A DNA stretch of 64,000 nucleotides from Kordiimonadaceae bacterium (GCA_024236295.1 JACKKT010000010.1:1-64000); one strand, 5' to 3'; numbered from the stretch's first letter, positions 27,776-36,228 are shown. Translations and numbers: made by a program. Notes: generated from the sequence alone by a model not told the origin.

Positions 27776-29359
27776 ATGGCAAATTCAAACCTCTCCCTTG
27801 ATAGCATATCTGATTATTATGACCGGTGCTCACAAATTAAAAAATATCTGATTTTGTTATGTGCCGGGTTGATTTCGGCGTTGGCGTTTGCACCGGTATA
27901 TTTTTTTCCTGCACTTATAATTGCATATACGGTATTACTTATTTTTACAATTTTAAGTATCGGACTAAAGCAGGCATTTTATTATGGCTTAACTTTCGGC
28001 TTTGGTCATTTTTTTGCTGGACTTTACTGGATTGGCAACAGCTTTGCTGTTGAACCTTCAATACCCGATTTTGCCGGTTATGTTCTGGTTGCTTTGCTAT
28101 CCTGTTATCTGGCGATCTTCCCTGGTTTGACATCTGTTGTTGTCAGATATATTCATAAAAACCATAGTATAAAAAGACAGTTGCTGAGTATTGTTCTGAC
28201 ATTCTCTGTTGTTTGGAATATTATGGAATGGTTTCGAGGTGTTCTATTTACCGGTTTTCCATGGAATTTAACTGGATATGTATGGGGTTTTTCAGATGCG
28301 ATGCTTCAATCTACATCAATCTGGGGTGTATATGGATTAGGAATATTTACTGTTTTTATTGCTATTGTGCCTCTGCTTTTACTTAACCGTGCAAACCGGA
28401 TAGTTGTATCAATATTGTCAATAATTTTGATAGCCGGTTTATATTTATATGGGCATTTTAGGCTTAATCAACAAACGGAATATGTCAAAGATATTAATCT
28501 CCGTGTTGTTCAGGCAAACATTAAACAGGAAGATAAGTGGCCGTCCCGAAATTGGGGCAAAAACCTGATTACATATATGACGATGAGTGAAGGTATAGAA
28601 CAGTCAGGTACCACCCACGTTATCTGGCCGGAAACAGCGATCATTTATTCTCTTTCAGAAGAGCCACTGAGAAGGCAGGTAATTTCGAAGATGTTGGAAA
28701 AAGGAGGTGTGGTCTTTACGGGCTTTCCTCGCAGGGATCGAAGTGATGGGTCATTCAAAATTTATAATTCAATGATTGCCATTAATGATCAGGGTGAAAT
28801 GGAGGCAATTTATGATAAAAGTCATTTGGTACCGCTTGGAGAATATATTCCTTCTTTTGTCAAAACGCTTTTTATAGCACTTGGGTTTGATCAGTTATTT
28901 AGTGGGGGGCAGAATTTTAGTGAAGGGGATGGTCTTAAAACGTTTAATATAAAAGGATTGCCGCCTGTAGGAGTACTTATTTGCTATGAAATTATTTTTC
29001 CCGGGCAGGTGACTGATCCGTCAAACCGGCCAGATTGGCTGCTTAATATTACCAATGATGCATGGTATGGCAACAGCAGTGGACCCCGACAACATTTACT
29101 ACAAACACGTGTACGCGCTATTGAAGAAGGCCTTCCTGTTATTCGATCCGCCGGAACTGGTATTTCAGCGGTCATTGATGCTTATGGACGTATAATTGAC
29201 CATATTGATCTTAACAAAAGAGGTGTAATTAATAGCGGGTTACCTTATAAAATTAAGCAAACAACACTGTATTCCATATACAAACAGTGGATATTTATGC
29301 TCATTAGTGTTATAATTTCTATCGTAAATATTGTACTAATCCGTAGATTTACACCGTAA
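27776..29359 (+). CDS. lnt: apolipoprotein N-acyltransferase
   Basis: Inner-membrane enzyme adding the third acyl chain to lipoproteins; 527 residues. About six N-terminal transmembrane helices, then a periplasmic nitrilase-fold domain with catalytic Glu286 (IWPETAI), Lys348 (YDKSHLVPLGEYIP) and Cys403 (LICYEIIF), and a C-terminal helix. It would act on the lipoproteins encoded at 3.4, 17.3 and 32.8 kb. Starts six bases after corC. Confidence 0.97.
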   Translation: MANSNLSLDSISDYYDRCSQIKKYLILLCAGLISALAFAPVYFFPALIIAYTVLLIFTILSIGLKQAFYYGLTFGFGHFFAGLYWIGNSFAVEPSIPDFAGYVLVALLSCYLAIFPGLTSVVVRYIHKNHSIKRQLLSIVLTFSVVWNIMEWFRGVLFTGFPWNLTGYVWGFSDAMLQSTSIWGVYGLGIFTVFIAIVPLLLLNRANRIVVSILSIILIAGLYLYGHFRLNQQTEYVKDINLRVVQANIKQEDKWPSRNWGKNLITYMTMSEGIEQSGTTHVIWPETAIIYSLSEEPLRRQVISKMLEKGGVVFTGFPRRDRSDGSFKIYNSMIAINDQGEMEAIYDKSHLVPLGEYIPSFVKTLFIALGFDQLFSGGQNFSEGDGLKTFNIKGLPPVGVLICYEIIFPGQVTDPSNRPDWLLNITNDAWYGNSSGPRQHLLQTRVRAIEEGLPVIRSAGTGISAVIDAYGRIIDHIDLNKRGVINSGLPYKIKQTTLYSIYKQWIFMLISVIISIVNIVLIRRFTP

Positions 29360-29371
29360 AGAAGATAAAGC

Positions 29372-29400
29372 TTGACGTTAAATAGCTACACTACTAAACA
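29372..29400 (+). promoter_or_regulatory. probable promoter of the xre gene
   Basis: TTGACG (29372-29377), a 17-base spacer, TAAACA (29395-29400), 84 bases before the regulator's start, in the 125-bp gap after lnt. Confidence 0.5.
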
Positions 29401-29484
29401 ATAACCATACTTTGTGGGCGGTCGATTTTACATTGCTAAATCGAGAAGTATTGTGATTTTTATATAAAGCAAGGTATTTTTAAA

Positions 29485-29916
29485 ATGAGCATGATCAAAT
29501 CATCACCAGACCCAGTGGATATTCATGTAGGCGCCAGAGTGCGTCTCAGAAGGACACTGCTTGGTATGAGTCAGGAGAAGTTGGGGAAGGCTCTTGGACT
29601 TACTTTTCAACAAGTACAAAAATATGAGAGAGGCGCCAATAGAATTGGCTCCAGTCGACTTTATCAACTTTCTAAAATTCTTGATGTGCCAGTATCCTTT
29701 TTCTTTGATGAGATGACACCGGATGCGACACGTAAAGCCGAAGGGATGGCCGAAGGCAGCAAGCAGGTATTTGAAGTTGACAAACTTTCAAGAAGGGAAA
29801 CGCTGGAACTTGTTAGGGCTTACTACAAAATTATTGATCCATCTGTAAGAAAAAGAATTTTTGAAATGGTAAAAGCTATAGGAAGTTCGGCTATAGGATC
29901 AAATGGTAAAAAATAA
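29485..29916 (+). CDS. Xre-family helix-turn-helix regulator
   Basis: 143 residues. N-terminal HTH_3 domain at about 12-70 (VGARVRLRRTLLGMSQEKLGKALGLTFQQVQKYERGANRIGSSRL, split), followed by a C-terminal helical tail with LSRRETLELVRAYYKIIDPSVRKRIFEMVKAI. This type is nearly universal in alphaproteobacteria downstream of lnt and is related to the SinR/CtrA-linked PhyR-independent HTH proteins; its targets are not known to me. It has its own promoter and a terminator. Confidence 0.9.
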   Translation: MSMIKSSPDPVDIHVGARVRLRRTLLGMSQEKLGKALGLTFQQVQKYERGANRIGSSRLYQLSKILDVPVSFFFDEMTPDATRKAEGMAEGSKQVFEVDKLSRRETLELVRAYYKIIDPSVRKRIFEMVKAIGSSAIGSNGKK

Positions 29917-29940
29917 ATCCAATTAATTTTCATTTTATAA

Positions 29941-29978
29941 AAAACATGCTTTTATTGATGTATAAAGCATGTTTTTTT
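29941..29978 (+). terminator. Rho-independent terminator after the xre gene
   Basis: Stem AAAACATGCTTT (29941-29952) and AAAGCATGTTTT (29964-29975), loop of 11 bases, ending in seven T (29972-29978). It is 24 bases after the stop. Because the A-rich and T-rich flanks match, it may work in both directions. Confidence 0.82.
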
Positions 29979-29989
29979 ATGGGAAAATT

Positions 29990-30313
29990 ATGTTTAAAAA
30001 TGATTTTATATATAAAATCTGTACTAAATCGGAATGGAAAGAGGCGACGGTCAAAGGGATATATAAAGGATCCTCAGATGACATTCGGGATGGCTTCATT
30101 CATTTTTCAGCAATTGAACAGGTTAAAGGTACACTTGAAAAGCATTTTAAAAATCAAAAAGATTTAGTGCTCCTTAAAATAGCAATAGACCGATTACCTA
30201 TAGAGGCGCTAAAATGGGAGAAATCAAGAAGTGGACAGAAATTTCCCCATTTATATAATGATCTGAACCTAGGGTCTGTTGTTGGTATGGAAGAATTGCC
30301 GGATCAAGACTAG
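29990..30313 (+). CDS. DUF952 family protein
   Basis: 107 residues. Typical DUF952 order: FIYKICTKSEWKEA at the N-terminus, GIYKGSSDDIRDGFIHFSAIEQV (split), then LVLLKIAIDRL and a C-terminal KFPHLYNDLNLGSVVGMEEL. Small cytosolic domain with no proven function. A longer reading starts at 29969 inside the terminator stem; the ATG at 29990 with GGGA upstream is preferred. It lies 24 bases before pyrD and may share its transcript. Confidence 0.85.
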   Translation: MFKNDFIYKICTKSEWKEATVKGIYKGSSDDIRDGFIHFSAIEQVKGTLEKHFKNQKDLVLLKIAIDRLPIEALKWEKSRSGQKFPHLYNDLNLGSVVGMEELPDQD

Positions 30314-30337
30314 TTATAGCTCAAGTTAGGATAATAA

Positions 30338-31393
30338 ATGAATTTATATGAATTTTTAAAACCGGTCCTTTTTCTATTATCTCCGGAATGTGCCCATAGC
30401 CTCGCAATATTAGCATTGAAATCAGGCCTTTTTCCAAGTGGAAAAGTTTCGGCGTCAACCAGTCTCAAGCAAACAATTTGGAATTTGGATTTTCCAAATC
30501 CGGTTGGGCTGGCGGCCGGTTTTGATAAAAATGCAGAAGTTTATAAACCCATGTTAAAACAAGGTTTTGGATTTGTCGAAACAGGGACTGTTACACCGCT
30601 TGCCCAGGCGGGAAATGAAAAACCAAGAATATTTCGACTGACAGAAGATAATGCGGTCATTAACAGGCTGGGCTTTAATAATAAGGGTTTAGAATATTAT
30701 TTAGCCAGACTAGCTGCCCGGGGAAAGACCAACGGCATTGTTGGTGCCAATATCGGTGCCAATAAATTAAGTAAAGATCAAATTGAGGATTATGTTATCT
30801 CCCTTAAAAGGCTTCTGGGGCTTGCTGACTATTTTACGATTAATATATCTTCGCCGAATACACCGGGACTTAGAGCCTTGCAGGGAAAAGAAGCACTTGA
30901 TGAGCTTTTATCAAAATTAAAAGCGGTTAGAGATCAAGCGGGTCTTGAGAGAAACCCACCCCTTATTTTAAAAATTGCACCGGATCTTAATGATCAGGAA
31001 TGTGCCGATATTGCAGAAATAATTCTTAAACATAAAATGGACGGTTTGATTGTCAGCAATACGACGCTTTCAAGACCCAAACTTATCTCATCATTTAAAG
31101 ACGAGGCAGGGGGGCTTAGTGGTGCGCCGTTATTTGAATTATCGACGGAAATTTTATCAAAAATGTATAAATTGACCAGCGGAAAAATTCCGCTTATCGG
31201 TGTTGGTGGCGTATCAAACGGCGAGCAGGCTTATGCTAAAATTAAAGCAGGAGCGTCTCTGATCCAGCTATATTCAGCGCTGGTCTATCATGGTCCGGGA
31301 CTGGTCCGGAAAATAAACAGAGAACTAGAAGAACTTCTAAAAAAAGATGGCTTCAGAAATATTGCTGAAGCCATCGGCATTGATCATAAATAA
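30338..31393 (+). CDS. pyrD: dihydroorotate dehydrogenase (quinone), class 2
   Basis: Membrane-associated flavoenzyme of UMP synthesis, 351 residues. The N-terminal amphipathic helix (MNLYEFLKPVLFLLSPECAHSLA, split) marks class 2. FMN site NPVGLAAGFDKNAE, the catalytic Ser region NISSPNTPGLRALQ, DGLIVSNTT and GVGGVSNGEQAYAKI are all present. The last 50 coding bases also hold an inverted repeat that, read on the other strand, is the terminator of bfr. Confidence 0.97.
   Translation: MNLYEFLKPVLFLLSPECAHSLAILALKSGLFPSGKVSASTSLKQTIWNLDFPNPVGLAAGFDKNAEVYKPMLKQGFGFVETGTVTPLAQAGNEKPRIFRLTEDNAVINRLGFNNKGLEYYLARLAARGKTNGIVGANIGANKLSKDQIEDYVISLKRLLGLADYFTINISSPNTPGLRALQGKEALDELLSKLKAVRDQAGLERNPPLILKIAPDLNDQECADIAEIILKHKMDGLIVSNTTLSRPKLISSFKDEAGGLSGAPLFELSTEILSKMYKLTSGKIPLIGVGGVSNGEQAYAKIKAGASLIQLYSALVYHGPGLVRKINRELEELLKKDGFRNIAEAIGIDHK
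31339..31375 (-). terminator. Rho-independent terminator of bfr, inside the pyrD coding end
   Basis: On the minus strand: GATGGCTTCAG, 8-base loop, CTGAAGCCATC, then seven T (31345-31339). Perfect 11-bp stem. It begins 26 bases after the bfr stop and lies wholly within pyrD codons, about 18-55 bases before the pyrD stop. Confidence 0.8.
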
Positions 31394-31400
31394 ATAAAAA

Positions 31401-31877
31401 TTATTCCGCATCGCCCATTTGGGATTGCAGGTAATTTTTTTCGCCAACCTTATCGATCAGTGCAAGATTGGTTTCCAGCCAGTCAATATGCTCCTCTTCA
31501 TCAGACAATATTTCTTCAAAGAGTTCTCGTGAAACGTAATCTCGGACTTTTTCGCAATATTCAATAGCATCTTTAAGGTCTGCATAACCCGCCAGTTCCA
31601 GTTCCAGATCACCTTTCATCATTTCTGTTACCGACTGACCAATTCTTAAGCGGCCAAGTTGTTGCATTGCGGGCAAACCTTCGAGAAATAGAATACGTTT
31701 AACCAGTTCGTCAGCATGTTTCATTTCATCGATTGATTCTTCATATTCGTATTTTTCCAGCGCTTTTAATCCCCAGTCTCCGTACATGCGGCTATGCAGG
31801 AAATACTGATTAATAGCTGTTAATTCGTTTTTTAGAATTTTATTGAGAAATTCGATGACTTTCTTATCACCTTTCAT
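31401..31877 (-). CDS. bfr: bacterioferritin
   Basis: Haem-containing iron storage protein forming a 24-subunit shell; 158 residues. Ferroxidase ligands match E. coli numbering: Glu18, Glu51, His54, then Glu94, Glu127 and His130 in the ELEL... and DEEEHIDWLE regions. Met52 (DEMKH) is the haem ligand. It has its own promoter, a Fur-like site further upstream, and a terminator inside pyrD. bfd, the next gene upstream on the same strand, encodes the electron donor that releases iron. Confidence 0.97.
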   Translation of the reverse strand: MKGDKKVIEFLNKILKNELTAINQYFLHSRMYGDWGLKALEKYEYEESIDEMKHADELVKRILFLEGLPAMQQLGRLRIGQSVTEMMKGDLELELAGYADLKDAIEYCEKVRDYVSRELFEEILSDEEEHIDWLETNLALIDKVGEKNYLQSQMGDAE

Positions 31878-31910
31878 GACATACTCCTGATAGCTTTTTG
31901 TTTGGTCGAT

Positions 31911-31939
31911 ATAATAGAGATTTTACAGGCTTAAGTCAA
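31911..31939 (-). promoter_or_regulatory. sigma-70 type promoter of bfr
   Basis: Minus-strand TTGACT (31939-31934), a 17-base spacer, TATTAT (31916-31911), 34 bases before the bfr ATG. Confidence 0.7.
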
Positions 31940-31970
31940 ACTTACTGAGAAAATAGGTTTGATAAGTTAT

Positions 31971-31985
31971 TGATAATAATAGTGA
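31971..31985. promoter_or_regulatory. Fur-box-like site upstream of bfr
   Basis: TGATAATAATAGTGA matches the 7-1-7 Fur consensus TGATAAT-N-ATTATCA in 11 of 14 positions, and is followed by a further AT-rich half site (AATGATTATTAG). It sits 31 bases upstream of the -35 element, outside the promoter core, so simple repression is less likely than for bfd. Confidence 0.45.
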
Positions 31986-32002
31986 AAATGATTATTAGAT
32001 AC

Positions 32003-32188
32003 TTACTGTGATTGGTGGGACTGCTTTTCCATATTGCAGATTTCTTGAGCATCACAAAGACACATGCCACATTGTGGCTTAACACCAAGTGATTCATATA
32101 TCTTTATAGCACTTTGGAAGCCATTATTTTTACGTGCCGCTTCGCGTACAGTATTTTCATCAAGGGCATTACAAACACATACATACAT
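32003..32188 (-). CDS. bfd: bacterioferritin-associated ferredoxin
   Basis: 61-residue [2Fe-2S] protein that reduces bacterioferritin haem to release stored iron. The four cluster Cys are Cys4 and Cys6 (MYVCVCNAL) and Cys38 and Cys41 (QCGMC). A longer reading adds five residues; the ATG at 32188 gives the family N-terminus. It lies upstream of bfr on the same strand, but bfr has its own promoter. Confidence 0.95.
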   Translation of the reverse strand: MYVCVCNALDENTVREAARKNNGFQSAIKIYESLGVKPQCGMCLCDAQEICNMEKQSHQSQ

Positions 32189-32218
32189 GGTTTCGACTCT
32201 CAAATTGGTAATATCATA

Positions 32219-32246
32219 ATTATATGCAATTGAGAATTATTGTCAA
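32219..32246 (-). promoter_or_regulatory. bfd promoter overlapped by a Fur box
   Basis: Minus-strand TTGACA (32246-32241), 16-base spacer, TATAAT (32224-32219): both hexamers are perfect consensus. A 7-1-7 repeat TGAGAATTATTGTCA (32231-32245), 12 of 14 to the Fur consensus, covers the -35 and spacer; it also fits TGA-N9-TCA, the RirA iron box. A second AT-rich Fur-like stretch follows at 32252-32270. Strong iron-repressed control is expected. Confidence 0.75.
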
Positions 32247-32372
32247 CAATGTTAATAATCATTCTTATTACTATAAACTTTTTTATGATAAACATTGGAA
32301 TTGGGTGTGTTTTTTGATTAAATGCCCATGACACAAGAAAATCATTCAGGCAAATTATATTCAGGATAAAAA

Positions 32373-32720
32373 ATGACCGTAACAATTTTCCATAATCCCC
32401 GTTGCAGTAAATCGAGACAGACTCTGGCCTTATTGGAAGAGAAGGGGATTTCTCCAATAATACGTGACTATTTGAATGATGCCCTTTCAGTAGATGAGAT
32501 TGATAATATTCTGAGCTTGCTTAATATTGAGCCGAGAGACTTAATGCGTAAAAAAGAAGCTGAATATGCAGAGAATAATCTGGCTGACGCTGGCTTAAGC
32601 CGTCAGGACTTATTAAAAGTCATGATCAAATATCCAAAATTAATTGAACGACCAATTGTGCTGGCAAATGGCAAAGCGGCTATTGGCCGCCCGCCGGAAA
32701 ATGTTCTGACTATACTCTGA
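32373..32720 (+). CDS. arsC: arsenate reductase (glutaredoxin) ArsC family
   Basis: 115-residue thioredoxin-fold protein of the ArsC/Spx family. Catalytic Cys11 in HNPRCSKSRQTL, and the three Arg positions of the glutaredoxin-type enzyme are met in LMRKKEAEY, ERPIVL and IGRPPE. Reduces arsenate to arsenite if active. There is no arsenite pump or arsR next to it, so it is a lone housekeeping-type copy. It diverges from bfd across the Fur-controlled region, which may affect it too. Confidence 0.88.
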   Translation: MTVTIFHNPRCSKSRQTLALLEEKGISPIIRDYLNDALSVDEIDNILSLLNIEPRDLMRKKEAEYAENNLADAGLSRQDLLKVMIKYPKLIERPIVLANGKAAIGRPPENVLTIL

Positions 32721-32761
32721 CCGGAAATTTTACTCTGACTGGAAAATTTAAATCCACTGGA

Positions 32762-34492
32762 TTATTTTACATCGGCCAGCGAACATTGATTTTGCCAGCC
32801 ATCCCGTTTCACAAATCGTCCCGGGAAATTGCCGGTATGTTCACCATCTTTAAGGACCTGAGAACCGTTTACAAATACATGTCTCATTCCTATGGCATAT
32901 TGATGTGGTTTTTCATAAGTGGCGACATCCATAATTGTTGCAGGATCAAATATTGCCAAATCTGCATAGTTGCCCACTCTTATAGCGCCACGGTTCGCAA
33001 TTTTCAGATTTTCTGCAGGCAGTGAAGTCATGCGTCTTATCGCTTCGCTAAGGGGCAAAACATTTTCATCGCGAACATATTTTCCTAGAACCCGGGCAAA
33101 ATTACCATAGGTACGCGGATGTGTGCTGGAATGGAGGAAAATACCTTCATTGGGAATTGCACGTGCGTCAGATCCGAAACTAACCCAGGGCAGATTAAGC
33201 TTCTTTTTAATATTCTCTTCGCTCATCATGAAATAAACAGTGCTGACATCGGCCCCATTTTCCGCGACAAGGTCCATAGCGGTTTCTTCCGGGCTGGATC
33301 CGCGCATTTCGGCAATTTCCGTCAGTCGTTTACCTGTAAGTGGGCGCAAGTCAGGATTATCAAAGCCGACCAGCACGACATTTTCATATCCTGATGCCGC
33401 ACCAAGACTTTCCCAATCCCTGTTTGGGTCGCGCATTTCATGAAGTGCTTTGGCTCGTAGTTCTGGATTCTGCATGTTGGCGATCCAGCTTTTAATGCCG
33501 CCCTCCTGTATCCATGGTGGGATCATGGCATCTAATCCGGTTGATCCGGCTGTATAACTATACATATTGGCACGAATATTTAAGCCTTCCGCACGGGCAG
33601 CTTCTATTTTGTAAATGACATTGTCGAGTTTGGGCCAGTTTTCTTTTCCTGCTGCTTTCAGGTGATAAATTTCTGCCGGTATATTGGCTTCCCTGGCAAT
33701 CATCAGCAGTTCATCAACGGCTTCTTCCAATTTGTTTCCCTCACTGCGCATATGGGAAATATAGGAACCACCACAGACGCTGGCCGCTTTGCTTAAAGCG
33801 ATAAGTTCTGCAGTATCTGAATAGGAAGCAGGTGCATAAATAAGGGATGATCCAACGCCAAGCGCCCCTTCGTTCATGGCATCAATGACCAATTGCTGCA
33901 TCCTTTTAAGTTCATCCTCATTGGGCAGACGATTGTCATAACCAAGTTCATTTATGCGGACAGTTGTTGCCCCAATATAGGAAGCCACATTTGGTGTAAT
34001 TCCTTTTTTCTCAGCATAGGAAAGAAACTCTCCAAGGCTGTTCCAGTTTACATCATATTTCATTTCGCCCTGAATATCGATTTCATGTTGCTTCATTTCA
34101 GCATTTAAAGGGCCAGGGGATGAACCTTCACCGAAAACTTCCAGGGTCACGCCCTGTTTGATGTCACTCATGCCACGACCATCATAAAGAAGTGGCTCCG
34201 CTGCCCAGCTCAGCATATTGATAAAACCGGGGGAAACGGCAAGTCCTTTTGCATCAATTTCAGTGTCACCAACGGCTTGACTAAGATCGCCGATAGCTAC
34301 AATTCTATCACCATTGATTGCAAGGTCAGCGACTGAGCCGGGGCTGCCAAGTCCGTCATAAACCATGCCACCCCGAATGATTTTTTCAAAATGATCAGTT
34401 TCCTGTGCCGTTTGATTTTCAGAGCAGCTAATGGTGATAAAAAGCGTTATGAAAGTGATAAAAATATATTTATAACTTGGTTTATGGATCAT
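32762..34492 (-). CDS. D-aminoacylase-like lipoprotein lacking the HxH motif
   Basis: 576 residues, related to the paralogue at 3.4-5.0 kb and to N-acyl-D-amino-acid deacylases. A signal sequence ends near Cys23 (TISC), a slightly atypical lipobox. Where the family has GFIDxHTH, this protein has GFINMLSWA (89-97), so both His are gone, and the Cys ligand position is Glu122 (FGEGSS). The inner His of ISHMRSEG and IYHLKAAG and an Asp in FGSDARA remain. It overlaps the upstream symporter gene by four bases (ATGA), so the pair is coupled. Probably acts in the periplasm on peptide-like or N-acyl compounds handled with the symporter. Confidence 0.75.
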   Translation of the reverse strand: MIHKPSYKYIFITFITLFITISCSENQTAQETDHFEKIIRGGMVYDGLGSPGSVADLAINGDRIVAIGDLSQAVGDTEIDAKGLAVSPGFINMLSWAAEPLLYDGRGMSDIKQGVTLEVFGEGSSPGPLNAEMKQHEIDIQGEMKYDVNWNSLGEFLSYAEKKGITPNVASYIGATTVRINELGYDNRLPNEDELKRMQQLVIDAMNEGALGVGSSLIYAPASYSDTAELIALSKAASVCGGSYISHMRSEGNKLEEAVDELLMIAREANIPAEIYHLKAAGKENWPKLDNVIYKIEAARAEGLNIRANMYSYTAGSTGLDAMIPPWIQEGGIKSWIANMQNPELRAKALHEMRDPNRDWESLGAASGYENVVLVGFDNPDLRPLTGKRLTEIAEMRGSSPEETAMDLVAENGADVSTVYFMMSEENIKKKLNLPWVSFGSDARAIPNEGIFLHSSTHPRTYGNFARVLGKYVRDENVLPLSEAIRRMTSLPAENLKIANRGAIRVGNYADLAIFDPATIMDVATYEKPHQYAIGMRHVFVNGSQVLKDGEHTGNFPGRFVKRDGWQNQCSLADVK

Positions 34493-36048
34493 TTTGGATG
34501 GCCTCGTTTTTTATAGTTCCCCATTTGACAAACTAAGAAAGCTATTATTGTTCCAATACAAAGCTGCCAACTAAAGGCAATTTTTCCTAGCCATTCTGGC
34601 AGTTTGAACAGATCGACAATATAACGCTGCTGAATTAAAGTTACAACAAAACCTATAATTAGGGCGAAAATTACCGATTTGGTTGATCCGCGGCTTGTAT
34701 ATATTACCGTAAAATAGACCCCAAGCAGACCGGAATAGGCAAATACCATAAGGGATAGTGCAAAATCGAGTAGGGGAAGACCTGAATACTGCTGCCAATA
34801 ATAACAGAGTATCGACATGAAAAAAAGAGCAGCCCCCACCAGTCCCATACATAACTGGCCAGCCCGGACAAAATGATGTTCAGGCATATTTAGTTTTTTA
34901 CTGACCCAAGGTCGGTAGAAATCCTGAACTATAACCGACGACATGGAATTCAGACCAGAATTGATTGTCGAGACCGCTGCGGCAATAACACCGACTGTGA
35001 CCATCCCTTTTAATCCTGATGGAAGTTCATTTAAAATATAGTGCATGAATATGGTAATATTTTCTCCCTGAAATTCCTGATATGGAGAAGAGTCAGCGGA
35101 GTTTGCCATAATGTCTGGTCTGTCATAATAAATGTATAGCAATTCCCCAATTGATATAAACATCCAGATCAGTGGAATGCCGATAAATGCCGAGAGTATA
35201 ATTGCCTTGGAGCCATCCCGTCCTTTTTTGCATGTTAACAGACGCTGGGCTATGTCCTGATCCAGTCCGAAGCTGGCAATATATAAAAGTGTTATACCCG
35301 TCAGAATTGAAAGAAGACTATATGGGTCGGTAAAATTAATGCCGGCATTAAAAATACGGAGTTTATTGAGCCCATCCGGAGTCTGTTTCAGCTCACTGAC
35401 TATTTGAGGCAGGGTGAGAGGTATGTGATTAAGTAAAAAATATAAAACCGCAATGGCCGAAAAACTATAGGCGCAAAACTGGATTAAATCGCTCCAGATA
35501 ACCGACCTAATGCCATTTAGAAAAGTGATGGAGAACCCAACCACAATAAGTAATGCTGATGCAGTAATGATATTTCCGGCCTCAATATTTGAAAATAAAA
35601 TCATTGAAACGGCAATTGCTGCAAGATAAAGACGGGCACCGCTGGCAAATAGTCGTCCGACCAGATACATTGCCCCTGCAGCCTTCATGGCGGTTTCATC
35701 AAATCTTAAAGCCAATAGCTCATAAACAGTCGTTGCTTTCATGGCGTAAAATTTGGGCATTAAAACTTTTGCAATAAAAAGTGATGCGATAATTGCGCTG
35801 ATATTAACGGCAAGATAGGAATAATCATTTCGGTATCCCTGATCCGGACCACCGAGGAAAGTGGCCGCAGACTGGGTCGTGGCAATAACAGAAACTGCCA
35901 CCAGCCAGGCGGGCATTTTATTGGCGCCAAGAAAATAATCGCGCGTCGTTTGAACTTTTAATAATGTAAATGCCCAACCTATCCCAAATAATAATAGCAG
36001 GTAACCAGATACAATCAGCCAGTCGAGTGTTGAGAAATTTCCTGCCAT
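34489..36048 (-). CDS. sodium:solute symporter (SSS family)
   Basis: 519 residues with about 13 hydrophobic segments. Family features: TTRDYFLGANKMPAWLVAVSVIATTQSAATFLGGPDQGY (split) near TM2, the conserved VGRLFASGARLYLAA region, SITFLNGIRSVIWSDLIQF, and AAVSTINSGLNSMSSVIVQDFYRPWV (split) for the Na site. Imports an organic solute with Na+. The substrate is unknown; coupling with the amidohydrolase suggests an amino acid, acyl-amino acid or dipeptide. It is the first gene of a two-gene operon, 180 bp from the divergent fumC. Confidence 0.87.
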   Translation of the reverse strand: MAGNFSTLDWLIVSGYLLLLFGIGWAFTLLKVQTTRDYFLGANKMPAWLVAVSVIATTQSAATFLGGPDQGYRNDYSYLAVNISAIIASLFIAKVLMPKFYAMKATTVYELLALRFDETAMKAAGAMYLVGRLFASGARLYLAAIAVSMILFSNIEAGNIITASALLIVVGFSITFLNGIRSVIWSDLIQFCAYSFSAIAVLYFLLNHIPLTLPQIVSELKQTPDGLNKLRIFNAGINFTDPYSLLSILTGITLLYIASFGLDQDIAQRLLTCKKGRDGSKAIILSAFIGIPLIWMFISIGELLYIYYDRPDIMANSADSSPYQEFQGENITIFMHYILNELPSGLKGMVTVGVIAAAVSTINSGLNSMSSVIVQDFYRPWVSKKLNMPEHHFVRAGQLCMGLVGAALFFMSILCYYWQQYSGLPLLDFALSLMVFAYSGLLGVYFTVIYTSRGSTKSVIFALIIGFVVTLIQQRYIVDLFKLPEWLGKIAFSWQLCIGTIIAFLVCQMGNYKKRGHPK

Positions 36049-36228
36049 AGTCTGCCTTTGTTATTTTTCTGTAATAATTTTTATAAGTATAAAATCAACT
36101 GCTGACAATCTTATAGAATTTTTCAGTTATCAGACCGTCACAAATTATTTGTCATAATGGTATTTATTGTGGGATAAAGTCCGATGACATAGATATTCGA
36201 GAAATAATCTGCAGGTTAGGAAAACAGA

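Noticed and set aside
29969..29989. Earlier start for the DUF952 gene
   Set aside because: The ATG lies inside the terminator stem of the preceding gene and lacks a ribosome site.
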